A stretch of DNA of 64,000 bases. It comes from an uncultured Mailhella sp. GTDB lineage: Bacteria; Desulfobacterota; Desulfovibrionia; Desulfovibrionales; Desulfovibrionaceae. The position numbers and the translations under genes are program-made. The stretch's first letter is position 1. Each line of letters starts with the position of its first letter. Below the pieces are notes generated by a model. That model saw only the letters and a list, made by a program, of their open reading frames with translations. It made no database searches and was not told the DNA's origin. Shown in pieces: positions 16,440 through 25,172 of the stretch. Location: NCBI RefSeq assembly GCF_944324995.1, contig NZ_CALUYL010000016.1:1-64000 (forward strand). Direction: 5' to 3'.

Positions 16440-18803
16440 TTACGAACGGGCGGCGCTGTCTGCGCTGCCTGCGGGCGTTTGCTCGGGCTCGGCGGGAGCG
16501 GCGGGCGCGGAGGGCGCGGGGGCAGAGGGCGCCTTGGGCGCTTCTTCGGCGGCGGGTTCGGCCGCAGGAGTTGCGGCGGGTTCGGTCGTGGGGCTCGCGG
16601 GAGCCGCGGAGGATGCGGGCGCTTCGGCAGGCGAGGCTTCCGTTTCTGCGGGCGCCTCGGCAGGCGCTTCTGCGGAAAATTCCGCGCCGCTGGCGGCGGA
16701 GGTTTCCGCGGGCGCGGCTTCGTCGCTCGCCTGTGCGCCTGCGTTCACGGCCACCACCACGTAGGGCTTGTGAACCATCCAGGAGGTGAGCAGCACGGCG
16801 GCGTCGGCGGGCTTGTTCGTCCAGGCGTTCCAGTCGTCTGCGGGCATGGCCATGACGGTCATGGGATGCGCCTTGAGCCAGGCGTCGCGCTCGGCGGGCG
16901 TGGCGAGATCGGGCACGGCGAGGCGTCCCTGCTGCTGGGGCAGCAGCAGATTGAGATGCCAGGCGTACGCGCCGGGGTACACGTCGAACGCTGCCGGGGC
17001 GTAGCCTTCCTTCACCTTGGCGGCCATGACTTCGGCCTGAGCGCGGGGGCTCAGAATCTTGTTCATGGAAGGAGCCACGAAGGCCTGATAGGGCAGAAGC
17101 ATGATGATCATGCCGAACGCGGTGACGAGCAGCGCGCCGCCCGGAAGTGCAAGGCGCGTGAAGAAGAGCAGCGCCACGGCGAGCAGAATGAGCACGCCGC
17201 CCATGTACATGGTGCCGTGAAGGGCGTCCAGCCAGGGATCGGCCACGGCGGGCACGGCAGGCAGGTAGGAACCGATGTAGGGCCGCACGACGGGGAAGAC
17301 TTCAAGCGCCACGAGGGCGAGGCCGGCCAGAGCGATCACCACGGAAACGAGGCTGAAGAAGCAGCGGCTGCGGCCGGGGGTGAGGCGCATGACGGAGCGG
17401 CCGGTGAGCACGGCAAGAGGCGCGAGCAGCGGCAGGGCGTACACGCTCATTTTGGCCTGCACGAGGGAGAGCATGGCCGCGCCGGTGACGAGCCAGATCC
17501 ACAGCCAGCTTGAGCCGCCGCGTTCCCTGCGGGTTTTCCATGCCGCGGGAATGCCGCGCAGGGCGGCGAACCAGTTGACGAAAAGAATGACGAGAATCCA
17601 CGGCAGCCACATGATGGGCAGCGCCGCCAGATAGTACCACCACGGCTGGACGTGACGTCCGCCTTCCAGCACGCGGCCCGCGAGCTGGGTTCCCACCATG
17701 TCGCGCAGATAGTCCTGATGCCCGCCGAGGTAGAGCGCGCCCGCCCAGGCCATGAGCATGAGCAGCATGAGCACGAAGCCGGGCAGGCCGTCGCGGCCGT
17801 TGAGGCGTCCGGGCGTGCCGCGCCAGAACAGGAAGATCACGCTGGTGACCACGGCAAAGGCAATGCCGAGAGGACTCTTGATGAGCGTGGCCGCGCCCAC
17901 GAGCAGAAAGCCCGCGGCGAGCCAGAAGGGAGCAAAGGATTTGATCCAGCCGCGATACAGGCAGGTCATGCCCAGCGTGACCACGGCGGCGAAAAGCAGA
18001 TCCATGCGCGGATAGCAGGCCGCGCCGCTGATGTACGCGCAGCCGAGCGCCACAAGACCGGCGGCAAAGGCTTCCCGGCGGTCGTGTCCGGTTCCGCGGG
18101 CGAGCAGCCAGATGGAGCCGATGAAAAGAAGATGGGACAGCGCCACGGCCAGGAACAGCACCATGGGCGCGCCCACGCCGGGAATCTTTGTCAGGGCGTC
18201 CATGAACCAGAAGTAGAGCGGCGGCTTGTCCGGGTAGGGCAGGCCGTTCATGGTGAGCATGAGCCAGTCGCCGCCCTTGAGATTCATGAAGGCGTCGGCC
18301 AGACGCACTTCGTCGGAGAACCACAGGTCGCGCACCTGCCACACTTCCAGGAAGGTCATGGCCGCGGCGAGAATCAGCAGCACGGGCAGCCCGGCGTAGG
18401 AAAGCGCCTCAAACAGCCTGGCCGCTGCGCCGGAAGCCGGAGGCTCGGGCGCGGGCACGTCCGGCATGCGGATGTGATCTTTTTTCGCTTCTTCGGCGGG
18501 AGCGTCGAGAAGAATCGGCGCGTCGTCCGGCTCCGCGTCCTTGTTGTCCGCGTCGCGCTCAACGCTTTTTTCTTCGGGTTCCGATGTTTCTTCGGATTCC
18601 GGACCGCTGTCGGCGTTCTGTGCGGAAGATTCTTCCGTGCCGTTCTGCTCGGGAGCGGCGCTTGGCGCTTCGCTCTCTTCGGAAGGTTCCGGCTTTTTCG
18701 CTTCGTCTTCCGGGCCCGGCGTCGGCTGATGCTGTTTTGCGGCGTCGGATTCGGCGGCCATGTTTTCCTTGTTTTTGTCCGTGCGTTCTATGTTCTCGTC
18801 CAT
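16440..18803 (-). CDS. ArnT/PMT-like membrane glycosyltransferase with long disordered tails
   Basis: A 787-residue polytopic protein of the ArnT/dolichyl-mannosyltransferase-like superfamily, which moves sugars from lipid carriers onto periplasmic acceptors such as lipid A. After the first transmembrane helix comes the loop motif PYPDKPPLYFWFMDAL, typical of ArnT-like proteins, and some ten further hydrophobic segments to about residue 600. Odd features: residues 1-~130 are a highly acidic Glu/Ser/Asp/Pro region and the last ~100 are Ala/Pro/Glu repeats, both probably unstructured. The ATG at 18803 is preceded by gggagcc; an upstream in-frame start at 18920 is less likely. Acceptor unknown. 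Confidence 0.75.
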   Translation of the reverse strand: MDENIERTDKNKENMAAESDAAKQHQPTPGPEDEAKKPEPSEESEAPSAAPEQNGTEESSAQNADSGPESEETSEPEEKSVERDADNKDAEPDDAPILLDAPAEEAKKDHIRMPDVPAPEPPASGAAARLFEALSYAGLPVLLILAAAMTFLEVWQVRDLWFSDEVRLADAFMNLKGGDWLMLTMNGLPYPDKPPLYFWFMDALTKIPGVGAPMVLFLAVALSHLLFIGSIWLLARGTGHDRREAFAAGLVALGCAYISGAACYPRMDLLFAAVVTLGMTCLYRGWIKSFAPFWLAAGFLLVGAATLIKSPLGIAFAVVTSVIFLFWRGTPGRLNGRDGLPGFVLMLLMLMAWAGALYLGGHQDYLRDMVGTQLAGRVLEGGRHVQPWWYYLAALPIMWLPWILVILFVNWFAALRGIPAAWKTRRERGGSSWLWIWLVTGAAMLSLVQAKMSVYALPLLAPLAVLTGRSVMRLTPGRSRCFFSLVSVVIALAGLALVALEVFPVVRPYIGSYLPAVPAVADPWLDALHGTMYMGGVLILLAVALLFFTRLALPGGALLVTAFGMIIMLLPYQAFVAPSMNKILSPRAQAEVMAAKVKEGYAPAAFDVYPGAYAWHLNLLLPQQQGRLAVPDLATPAERDAWLKAHPMTVMAMPADDWNAWTNKPADAAVLLTSWMVHKPYVVVAVNAGAQASDEAAPAETSAASGAEFSAEAPAEAPAETEASPAEAPASSAAPASPTTEPAATPAAEPAAEEAPKAPSAPAPSAPAAPAEPEQTPAGSADSAARS

Positions 18804-18941
18804 GGAAGGCTCCCGCTGGGGGTTCAAGAAGAGATGACCGGCAAGACCGGCAGTGTGGCGAGTATCCCAAAATATCCGTGACGGCGCAAGCCCCGCGCCG
18901 TGTTTCGGGCGATTTTTCATCGCGCTCGGATCCCTTTTGCG

Positions 18942-20900
18942 TCAGCGCAGCAGCACGGCGCGCCAGGAGCGGGGAGTCAGCGTCATGCGCTTTTCGGGCA
19001 CGGCGCTGCCGGAGAGAAGATCGCGTCGCTCCGAAGCCTGCGTCCAGCGGGAAAAGCGCGGGGAAAACGTGGCGCTTTGCCGGGAAACGTTGCCGAAAAA
19101 CGCCAGCGTTCCGCCGCCAGGCAGCGCGGACACGAGAGTGAGCACGCCCGGCTCTTCGCAGTCTGGCGCGTCGAGAAATTCGCCCGAGGCGATGCCGCAC
19201 GAGGCTCTTGCCGCGAGCATGGCGCAAAGGAGGTCGTCCATGGCGCATCCGGGCGCGCGGCGGTAGAGCGGATAGCCCGAAGGCAGGCCCCGGCGGCTGG
19301 ACGGCGAGCCGTTCGGCTGCCAGAGCGGCGGCGTGCCGGGCCAGTCGTCGCCTTCGGGCAGACTGCCGTCGAGATCCGTGCCGGAAAGCATGAAGAGGCC
19401 GGGCAGAAAGGCGCGCGCGGCAAGAAGAAGCGCGTGGGCGTCGCGCACGGCGGGAGCGTCCTCGGCGTTCGGCCTGGCCCCGGGTGCAAGTCCGCAGGCC
19501 GCGGCCGCCAGAGTCGGCGCGTTGAGACGGGGAGAGGCGTCCGGGAAGGGCGTGAGCAGAGAGGCCCAGCCCTCGGGCATGAGGGCGGCAAGGCGGGCGT
19601 TGCCCGGCCTCGGCAGGCCTTCCGGCGCCATGCGCCAGAGCCTGCGCTGATCCACGCCCGCGGCTCTGGCCCTGCGCAGGCTTTCGCGCGCGTAGCGCGC
19701 CTCGCCCGTCAGCAGCGACTGCTCCAGCGCGGGAAAAAGCACGCTGTCGAAAAAGAAGTCCGCGCCGCTGTCGGCAAGTGGAACAAGAAGAGGAGCCGGA
19801 AGCGCGTCCCGCACCAGCACCGCCGCGCCGTAGCGGTGCGCGTTGCGCGTAAGATCGCGCAGCGCCGAAAGTCCGGGCTCAAGGCCTGCTCCTGCCGCGT
19901 CGCGTCCGGTGACGTCGTTCGGCCCGTCCAGCCCCAGCCACGCGCCCACGCTCACCCCGATCAGGGCTTCGTGACGCAGACCTATCTGATCGATGAGCCC
20001 GGCTTCCATGACGCGCCGCGCCGCGCCGGACGGATCGTCCCAGTGCAGCACCGGCCTGTCGAAGCGGCCGTGCCAGCGGTAGGCCCAGCGCCGTTTGACG
20101 CCGTCCACGCCGTCCACCGGCCCCGTGACCGCCCAGCCGCGCGGCGGCTCGGAAACGGCGTCCTGCTCCAGCGCGGAAGGCAGCTCCCCCTGCGCGGCAA
20201 GCGCGGCGACTGCGCCAGCGTCAAGCGGAGCCGTTTCCTCCTTTTTTAAAGAAGGAAGAAGAGGCCAGAGCCGCGGAGAAATTTCGGTCATGGCGTACAG
20301 CCCGGGATAGTCCCGCACCCCGCGCAGCGACAGAAAGAAATCCGGCCCTGCACCGGTGTCGGCGGGCAGAAGCGTGCCGCCGGAAAGAAGTCCCTTGCCG
20401 GCGAGCGCCGCCTTCCAGCGGGAAAAGTTTTCTTCCGTGCCCGCCAGGCGTCCGAGGGAAAGACCGACGCCGTCCGTGCCGAGCCCGGCGGCGGGCGAGC
20501 GCCCGGCCCATTCGTCGCCGGTGTCGGCAAGATCGGCGAGCAGAACGCCCTGCACGCCGAGCCCGGCAAGGCGCGCTTCTGCATGTTCCCCGACAAGCGC
20601 TTCCGTGAGCGAGTCATAGCCCGACCAGGCCGTGAGCGCGGGCGAGGCGAAAAACCAGGTTCGGGTATCTTCAGGCAGAAGAGACGCGCGCGAGCCGCGC
20701 CGCCAGTTCAGCGACGAGCCGCTCACCACGGACGTGACGGAAACGGCCCGACGCAGACAGGCCTGCTCCTCCAGCCACTGAATGTACACGGGCCCGGGCC
20801 TCCCGGAAGGTCGGGGGGCGTCCGCCCCGGAGGGAGCGCAGCCGGAAAAAAGCGCAGCCGCCAGCGCGACCGCAAGCGCAAAAACGGAGAACGTTTTCAT
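18942..20900 (-). CDS. Large lipoprotein, possibly a degenerate GH13 (alpha-amylase-like) fold
   Basis: A 652-residue exported protein. The N-terminus is a lipoprotein signal (MKTFSVFALAVALAAALFSGC, lipobox LFSGC). The body has traces of a GH13-like arrangement: an initial LGVQGVLLADL strand, the late FLPGLFMLSGTDLDGSLP region where amylase-family proteins have their final barrel strand, and a C-terminal beta-domain (GTLAFFGNVSRQ, RDLLSGSAV, LTPRSWRAVLLR) like amylase domain C. I cannot find the catalytic Asp/Glu motifs with confidence, so it may be a non-catalytic or diverged member. The function is unknown. It lies upstream of the glycosyltransferase on the same strand with a 138-base gap. 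Confidence 0.55.
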   Translation of the reverse strand: MKTFSVFALAVALAAALFSGCAPSGADAPRPSGRPGPVYIQWLEEQACLRRAVSVTSVVSGSSLNWRRGSRASLLPEDTRTWFFASPALTAWSGYDSLTEALVGEHAEARLAGLGVQGVLLADLADTGDEWAGRSPAAGLGTDGVGLSLGRLAGTEENFSRWKAALAGKGLLSGGTLLPADTGAGPDFFLSLRGVRDYPGLYAMTEISPRLWPLLPSLKKEETAPLDAGAVAALAAQGELPSALEQDAVSEPPRGWAVTGPVDGVDGVKRRWAYRWHGRFDRPVLHWDDPSGAARRVMEAGLIDQIGLRHEALIGVSVGAWLGLDGPNDVTGRDAAGAGLEPGLSALRDLTRNAHRYGAAVLVRDALPAPLLVPLADSGADFFFDSVLFPALEQSLLTGEARYARESLRRARAAGVDQRRLWRMAPEGLPRPGNARLAALMPEGWASLLTPFPDASPRLNAPTLAAAACGLAPGARPNAEDAPAVRDAHALLLAARAFLPGLFMLSGTDLDGSLPEGDDWPGTPPLWQPNGSPSSRRGLPSGYPLYRRAPGCAMDDLLCAMLAARASCGIASGEFLDAPDCEEPGVLTLVSALPGGGTLAFFGNVSRQSATFSPRFSRWTQASERRDLLSGSAVPEKRMTLTPRSWRAVLLR

Positions 20901-21093
20901 GGCAGAGAAAGATGAATCAAAATTTATCAGGAATTGTTCTTAATAATGCTTGCCTTTCCCCGGACGAAAGGATACAAGCAGCCCGTGAAGCGCCGGTGTA
21001 TTTCAAGCGCCCGGCAAGGCGTCCGTCCTGCGGAGGCTGCCGGAGCATCCGACGCCCGAGAATGCAAACGACGTCCTAAGAAAGGAGTTTACC

Positions 21094-21270
21094 ATGGAAG
21101 AACAGGTTCTCAAAGCCATGAAGGAAGCGGGAAAGCCCGTCCGTCCCGGAGACATCGCCAAGGTGCTCGGTGTGGATTCCAAGGAAGTGTCCAAGGCCTG
21201 CGCCGAACTGAAGAAGGCGGGCAAGATCTATTCTCCCAAGCGCTGTTACTACGAACCCGTGGCGGAATAA
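21094..21270 (+). CDS. 58-residue winged-helix protein
   Basis: A small gene: ATG at 21094 behind an ideal aaaggag (21081-21087), stop at 21268, and a strong terminator 20 bases later. The product (MEEQVLKAMKEAGKPVRPGD..., ending KRCYYEPVAE) has the helix-turn-helix pattern PGDIAKVLGVDSKEVSKACAELKKAGKI, a compact winged helix of MarR/DprA-like type. Similar ~60-residue proteins, as I recall, occur widely in anaerobic deltaproteobacteria without assigned function. It is monocistronic and probably a DNA-binding protein, but its targets are unknown. Confidence 0.85.
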   Translation: MEEQVLKAMKEAGKPVRPGDIAKVLGVDSKEVSKACAELKKAGKIYSPKRCYYEPVAE

Positions 21271-21290
21271 CGCCGCGTGTGACGCAAAAA

Positions 21291-21316
21291 AAACCGGCTT
21301 CGGCCGGTTTTTTTTG
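21291..21316 (+). terminator. Rho-independent terminator
   Basis: An 8-bp stem AAACCGGC/GCCGGTTT with a stable TTCG loop runs into nine Ts. Eight As precede it, so it could also work leftward. It follows the winged-helix gene. Confidence 0.92.
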
Positions 21317-21653
21317 TATTCAGCGGTCATTTCCTGTTTCACCGATGCGGGCGGCGGCGCGCGAAGCGCAGAGGAGCGATTGTCTTTTCTCTGTAACACC
21401 TGGGCAAAAGGGCGGGCGCGTCTTTTGCTTTTTGCGTCGTTTTCTTTCTTTTTCCGATGTTTTTTTCCGTGTTGCTTCATTGCGGCAACGTCATTCTTGT
21501 AAGAAATATGCGCTTTTTTTCTCGACACCGGTCAACGCGTCAATTCCTTGTTCTTTCAGTTGACTTAACAGGCAAAATCCCTTTAGAAAAATTTTTTGGC
21601 GCTGTTAACCGTCGTTGTTGACGGCCGTCTCCGAGCTGAAAAGGAGTATTGTC
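21317..21653 (+). other. Leader region of the TRAP binding-protein gene
   Basis: A 337-base gap without a gene. An AT-rich stretch near 21540-21600 carries TTGACT (21560-21565) with TTTAGA (21582-21587) 16 bases on, a candidate sigma-70 promoter with a weak -10. The nine bases TTGACTTAA recur upstream of the aryl-sulfate sulfotransferase at 23356. Confidence 0.4.
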
Positions 21654-22742
21654 ATGTTGAAAAAATGGAGTATCGGCGCGGCTGCGCTCGCTCTTGGCTG
21701 TCTGCTTTCTCTTTCCGGTACTGCGCTGGCCGCCGACGCCGGAGCCGGGCAGCCGACGCGTCTGTCCTTCCTCGGCGGGTATCTGGAAAGCCATCCCACC
21801 GTCAAGGAAGTGTTCGAGCCCTTCATGGACGCTGCGGAAAAAAAGTTTGCCGGCAAGATTGATTTTTCCTACTTCACCACCAATTCGCTGTATTCCGAGA
21901 GCGAGGCCTATTCCGCCATTTCCGACGGCCGTGCGGATTTCGGGCAGGTTCGTCCCGCGCTCTTTCCCCGGGAAATGAAGCTGCTCGGCGTGGTGGCCCT
22001 GCCCGGCATGTGCCCCAACTCTCTGGTGGGCAGTCTCGTGGCGGAAGACCTCATCCGCAAGTTCCCCGAAGTGCGCGCCGAACTTCCCCGCAACACGGTG
22101 CATTTCACGGCGTGGGCGTCCGATTCGTATCAGATTCATTCCGTCATGCCCATCCGCACCCGCGAGGATCTGAAGGGCAAAAAGATTGCCGTGTGGGACA
22201 ATCCCACGCTGAAAATCGTGGAGGCGCTCGGCGCGCACGGCGTGCGCATGAGCTCCACCGACACCTTCCTTGCGCTCTCCCGCGGCATGGTGGACGGCGT
22301 GCTCTGCCCCACGGCTCCGCTGCGTTCCTACAAGCTCACGAACGACGCGAAGTATCATCTCATTCTCGGACTCGGCGTGAACACCTTTGTTGAGGAGATC
22401 AACAAGAAGAGCTGGGACGCCATGCCCGCCGACATGCGCAAGTGGATGGCCGATCAGGGCGGCATGAAGATGGCCGAAGCCATCGGTCGTTCGCTGGAAA
22501 AGGGAGCCATGGCCGACGTGGACTGGATGAAGTCGCAGGGACATGTGTTCACCGTGCTGAACGACGAGGAACGCAGTGAATTCCTCGCGCCGCTGGATGC
22601 GCTGATCAAAAGCTGGAAGGAAAAGGTCTGCACGGAAGTGAATCCGCAGCTGGTGGACAAGGTGTACAAGTACGCCCGCGAGCGCAGCAAATATTACGCG
22701 GAGCAGGTACACGCCGGAAAGTACGGCAACTACGGACTCTGA
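21654..22742 (+). CDS. Orphan TRAP-type (DctP) solute-binding protein
   Basis: Periplasmic substrate-binding protein of a tripartite ATP-independent (TRAP) transporter, 362 residues. A Sec signal peptide covers ~1-26 (basic MLKKW, hydrophobic core, SGTALA-A cleavage). DctP features follow: LRSYKLTNDAKYHLI, the TREDLKGKKIAVWDNPTLKIVEALGAHGV segment that contacts the carboxylate in family members, and a helical C-terminus. The ATG at 21654 lies behind aaaggag. No DctQ or DctM membrane subunits lie nearby, so the partner is elsewhere or the protein works otherwise. It sits 0.8 kb upstream of the aryl-sulfate sulfotransferase on the same strand, hinting at a sulfated or aromatic ligand. Confidence 0.85.
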   Translation: MLKKWSIGAAALALGCLLSLSGTALAADAGAGQPTRLSFLGGYLESHPTVKEVFEPFMDAAEKKFAGKIDFSYFTTNSLYSESEAYSAISDGRADFGQVRPALFPREMKLLGVVALPGMCPNSLVGSLVAEDLIRKFPEVRAELPRNTVHFTAWASDSYQIHSVMPIRTREDLKGKKIAVWDNPTLKIVEALGAHGVRMSSTDTFLALSRGMVDGVLCPTAPLRSYKLTNDAKYHLILGLGVNTFVEEINKKSWDAMPADMRKWMADQGGMKMAEAIGRSLEKGAMADVDWMKSQGHVFTVLNDEERSEFLAPLDALIKSWKEKVCTEVNPQLVDKVYKYARERSKYYAEQVHAGKYGNYGL

Positions 22743-22778
22743 TGTTTTCGCCGGGTTCCCGGCGTGTTGAACAGAAAA

Positions 22779-22808
22779 AGACGGTGTTTCGGCATCGTCT
22801 TTTTTTTG
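22779..22808 (+). terminator. Rho-independent terminator
   Basis: The stem agacggtg with catcgtct (one wobble pair) and a TTTCGG-type loop is followed by eight Ts. A smaller hairpin (cgccggg/cccggcg) precedes it just behind the TRAP gene. Confidence 0.82.
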
Positions 22809-23551
22809 TCCTTTGCTTCCGGGAGGGCGCTTTGGGGCCGGGCGCCGTCGCAGAACCGCAGCCGGGGCGGCTGCGCGCAGATCCGCTGCGCTTTGGTGTT
22901 GCCGTCGGATGCGCGCAGGGCGGTCGGCCATGCCGCAATCTGATGGGGGGAGGGGAAAAACATGGGAGGCGAGCCTCGACGCACGTTTTCTCTCGCGGAG
23001 AAAGAGGGCGGCGCGTCCTGCTTCTTTGTGCGGGAGAGCGTAGCCGAGGGGCGGAGTGCTGAGCGCAGGTCCGGCTAGGGCGGCGTTCTTTTCGCGGTCA
23101 AAGCGTGATTTTTTTGGTCGGGAATCGGCGACGCGCCGGACATGGGCCCGGGATCGCGGGCGGTCCGGCGTGTCCGTTGCCGCCGGTTGCAGATGCCCGA
23201 TTCCGCTTATCTCTGGGAAAAGTCTCAATCTTTTCCCCGAAAGGGCCGGAGAAGCGGTGAATCGTGCGCCGGAAATTTCTGAAGCAGTCATGAAGGCCGA
23301 AAAAGAAAAATATTAATAATCTTTGATAGTTAACAATGCTGCAAGATTTTCTCCATTGACTTAATAGTATTATTTAATTTATTAGCACTCTAATGAATGA
23401 AAGAGGTTTTTGAACTCTTCCGATGCATTTTTCCGAACGTCGCCCTCCGGCCGTCTGACAGGCGTATGAGGCCCGAAGTCCGGTAACGTTTTAGACGGAT
23501 CCCGGAGCTCAGCCTCCGGAAGCCTACCCTCAACTCTTAAGGAGTGTTATC
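22809..23551 (+). other. Long spacer upstream of the sulfotransferase
   Basis: A 743-base gap. The first ~480 bases are GC-rich with open frames in several phases but no protein I recognise. From ~23290 the sequence turns abruptly AT-rich and contains the promoter listed separately. The following ~150 bases to the ATG form a long 5' leader with short inverted repeats (for example around cccggag/ctccgga at 23503-23520) whose role is unclear. Confidence 0.45.
23356..23383 (+). promoter_or_regulatory. Putative sigma-70 promoter of the sulfotransferase
   Basis: TTGACT (23356-23361), a 16-base AT-rich spacer and TTTATT (23378-23383) lie in the only strongly AT-rich island of the region, about 170 bases ahead of the ATG. 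The match is reasonable (5/6 and 4/6), and the context supports a strong promoter. Confidence 0.5.
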
Positions 23552-24997
23552 ATGGGTCATCCTACAATTTATCCTACCGGCGTCACGCTTTACAATCCTG
23601 AAAAGGCATACAACGGCTATACCGTCATGCCCGTCAAGGGACAGGGCGCCATGCTCATCGACATGAACGGCCAGGAAATCAAGCTCTGGAAGGGCGTTCA
23701 CGGCTTCCCGAACAAGATTTTCCCCGGCGGCTATCTGCTCGGCAGCCGCGGCATCCGCAACCCCAAGTACGGCCTTCAGGATCAGGTGGACCTCATCCAG
23801 GTGGACTGGGACGGCAATGTGGTCTGGGAGTTCAATCAGGCCGAATTCATTGAGGATCCGGGCGAAAAGCCCCAGTGGATGGCCCGTCAGCATCACGACT
23901 TCCAGCGCGAAGGCAGCACCACCGGCTACTACGCTCCCGGTCATGAACCCCAGTCGCTTTCCGGCAACACCCTCGTGCTCTGCCACCGCGACGCGCACTG
24001 CGAATACATCTCCGACAAGCCCCTGCTCGACGACGTCGTCTATGAAGTGAACTGGGACGGCGAAATCATCTGGGAATGGCAGGCTTCCGACCACGTTGAG
24101 GAAATGGGCTTCTCCGAAGCCGCCCGCAACGCCATGGCCCGCAACCCCAACTATCGCGGCGGCTCCCTCATCGACAGCGCGCCCGGCCTCGGCGACTGGA
24201 TGCACATCAACTCCATGTCCACCCTCGGACCCAACAAGTGGTATGATGCCGGCGACGAACGCTTCCATCCCGACAACATCATCATGGACGGCCGCGAAAC
24301 CAACATCATCTTCATCATCAGCAAGGAAACCGGCAAGATCGTGTGGAAGGTCGGCCCCGACTACAGCATCGGTCATCCCGAACACTCCCTCGGCTGGATC
24401 ATCGGTCAGCATCACGCGCACATGATCCCCGACGGTCTCCCCGGCGCGGGCAACATCCTTGTGTTCGACAACGGCGGCTGGGCCGGTTACGACAATCCCA
24501 ACCCCGGCGCGCCCATCGGCGTGAAGGCCGCTCAGCGCGACTACACCCGTATTCTGGAATTCGATCCCACCACCCTCAAGATCGTGTGGCAGTACACGCC
24601 TCATGAAGCCGGCTTCGTGGTTCCGCTGGACGCCAGCCGCTTCTACAGCCCCTTCATCAGCTCCGCGCAGCGTCTGCCCAACGGCAACACCCTCATCACC
24701 GAAGGTTCCGACGGCCGTCTCATCGAAGTGACCGCCGACCATGAAATCGTGTGGGAGTTCATCAACCCCTACCATGACGGCCGCAACATGAACATGGTGT
24801 ATCGCGCCTACCGTGTGCCCTACGAATGGGTTCCGCAGGCCGAGCACACTCCCGAAGTGGCCATCGAGCGCATTAACTGCGCCACCTTCCGCATGCCCGG
24901 CGCCGCTCCCTTCGGCAGCCGCACCAGCGAAGTGGAAGTGGAAGGCACCCTCGGCTACGTGGCCAACGCCGGCGACTGCATTGCCGCTACCGAATAA
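23552..24997 (+). CDS. Aryl-sulfate sulfotransferase family protein, no signal peptide
   Basis: A 481-residue beta-propeller protein of the arylsulfotransferase family, whose known members move sulfate from one phenolic ester to another phenol by a histidine intermediate. Repeated blade motifs such as VDWDGNVVWEF, VNWDGEIIWEWQ and EFDPTTLKIVWQY are evident. Candidate catalytic histidines include H287-H288-A-H290 (QHHAHMIPDG), plus RQHHDFQ and DWMHINS. E. coli-type ASST is periplasmic with a signal peptide, but here the protein starts MGHPTIYPTGVTLYN with none. Codon use is very biased to C-ending codons like the ribosomal and dsr genes, suggesting high expression. An aaggag site lies at 23540-23545. 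Confidence 0.85.
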   Translation: MGHPTIYPTGVTLYNPEKAYNGYTVMPVKGQGAMLIDMNGQEIKLWKGVHGFPNKIFPGGYLLGSRGIRNPKYGLQDQVDLIQVDWDGNVVWEFNQAEFIEDPGEKPQWMARQHHDFQREGSTTGYYAPGHEPQSLSGNTLVLCHRDAHCEYISDKPLLDDVVYEVNWDGEIIWEWQASDHVEEMGFSEAARNAMARNPNYRGGSLIDSAPGLGDWMHINSMSTLGPNKWYDAGDERFHPDNIIMDGRETNIIFIISKETGKIVWKVGPDYSIGHPEHSLGWIIGQHHAHMIPDGLPGAGNILVFDNGGWAGYDNPNPGAPIGVKAAQRDYTRILEFDPTTLKIVWQYTPHEAGFVVPLDASRFYSPFISSAQRLPNGNTLITEGSDGRLIEVTADHEIVWEFINPYHDGRNMNMVYRAYRVPYEWVPQAEHTPEVAIERINCATFRMPGAAPFGSRTSEVEVEGTLGYVANAGDCIAATE

Positions 24998-25029
24998 CTG
25001 ATCGTGCGGGAACTTCCCGCGCGACAATG

Positions 25030-25063
25030 AAAAAACGCGTCCGGAGCTTTTCCGGGCGCGTTT
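25030..25063. terminator. Bidirectional terminator
   Basis: A 13-bp stem (25033-25045 with 25051-25063, one G-T pair), with six As on its left side and Ts on its right. It separates the convergent sulfotransferase (+) and exported alkylsulfatase (-) genes and is stronger in the minus direction. Confidence 0.85.
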
Positions 25064-25172
25064 CGTCGTTTAATGGTCGGGGGCGGGGAGCCGGGCGGAA
25101 GGCCGGAGCGGCAGACCTCCGGCCTTGCGGAACGCGACCGGCGTTCCCGCCGGAGGATCCGCCGCGCCGCCG

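Noticed and set aside
23056..23316. 86-codon frame upstream of the sulfotransferase
   Set aside because: Basic, low-information translation with no ribosome site; its end lies in the AT-rich promoter island.
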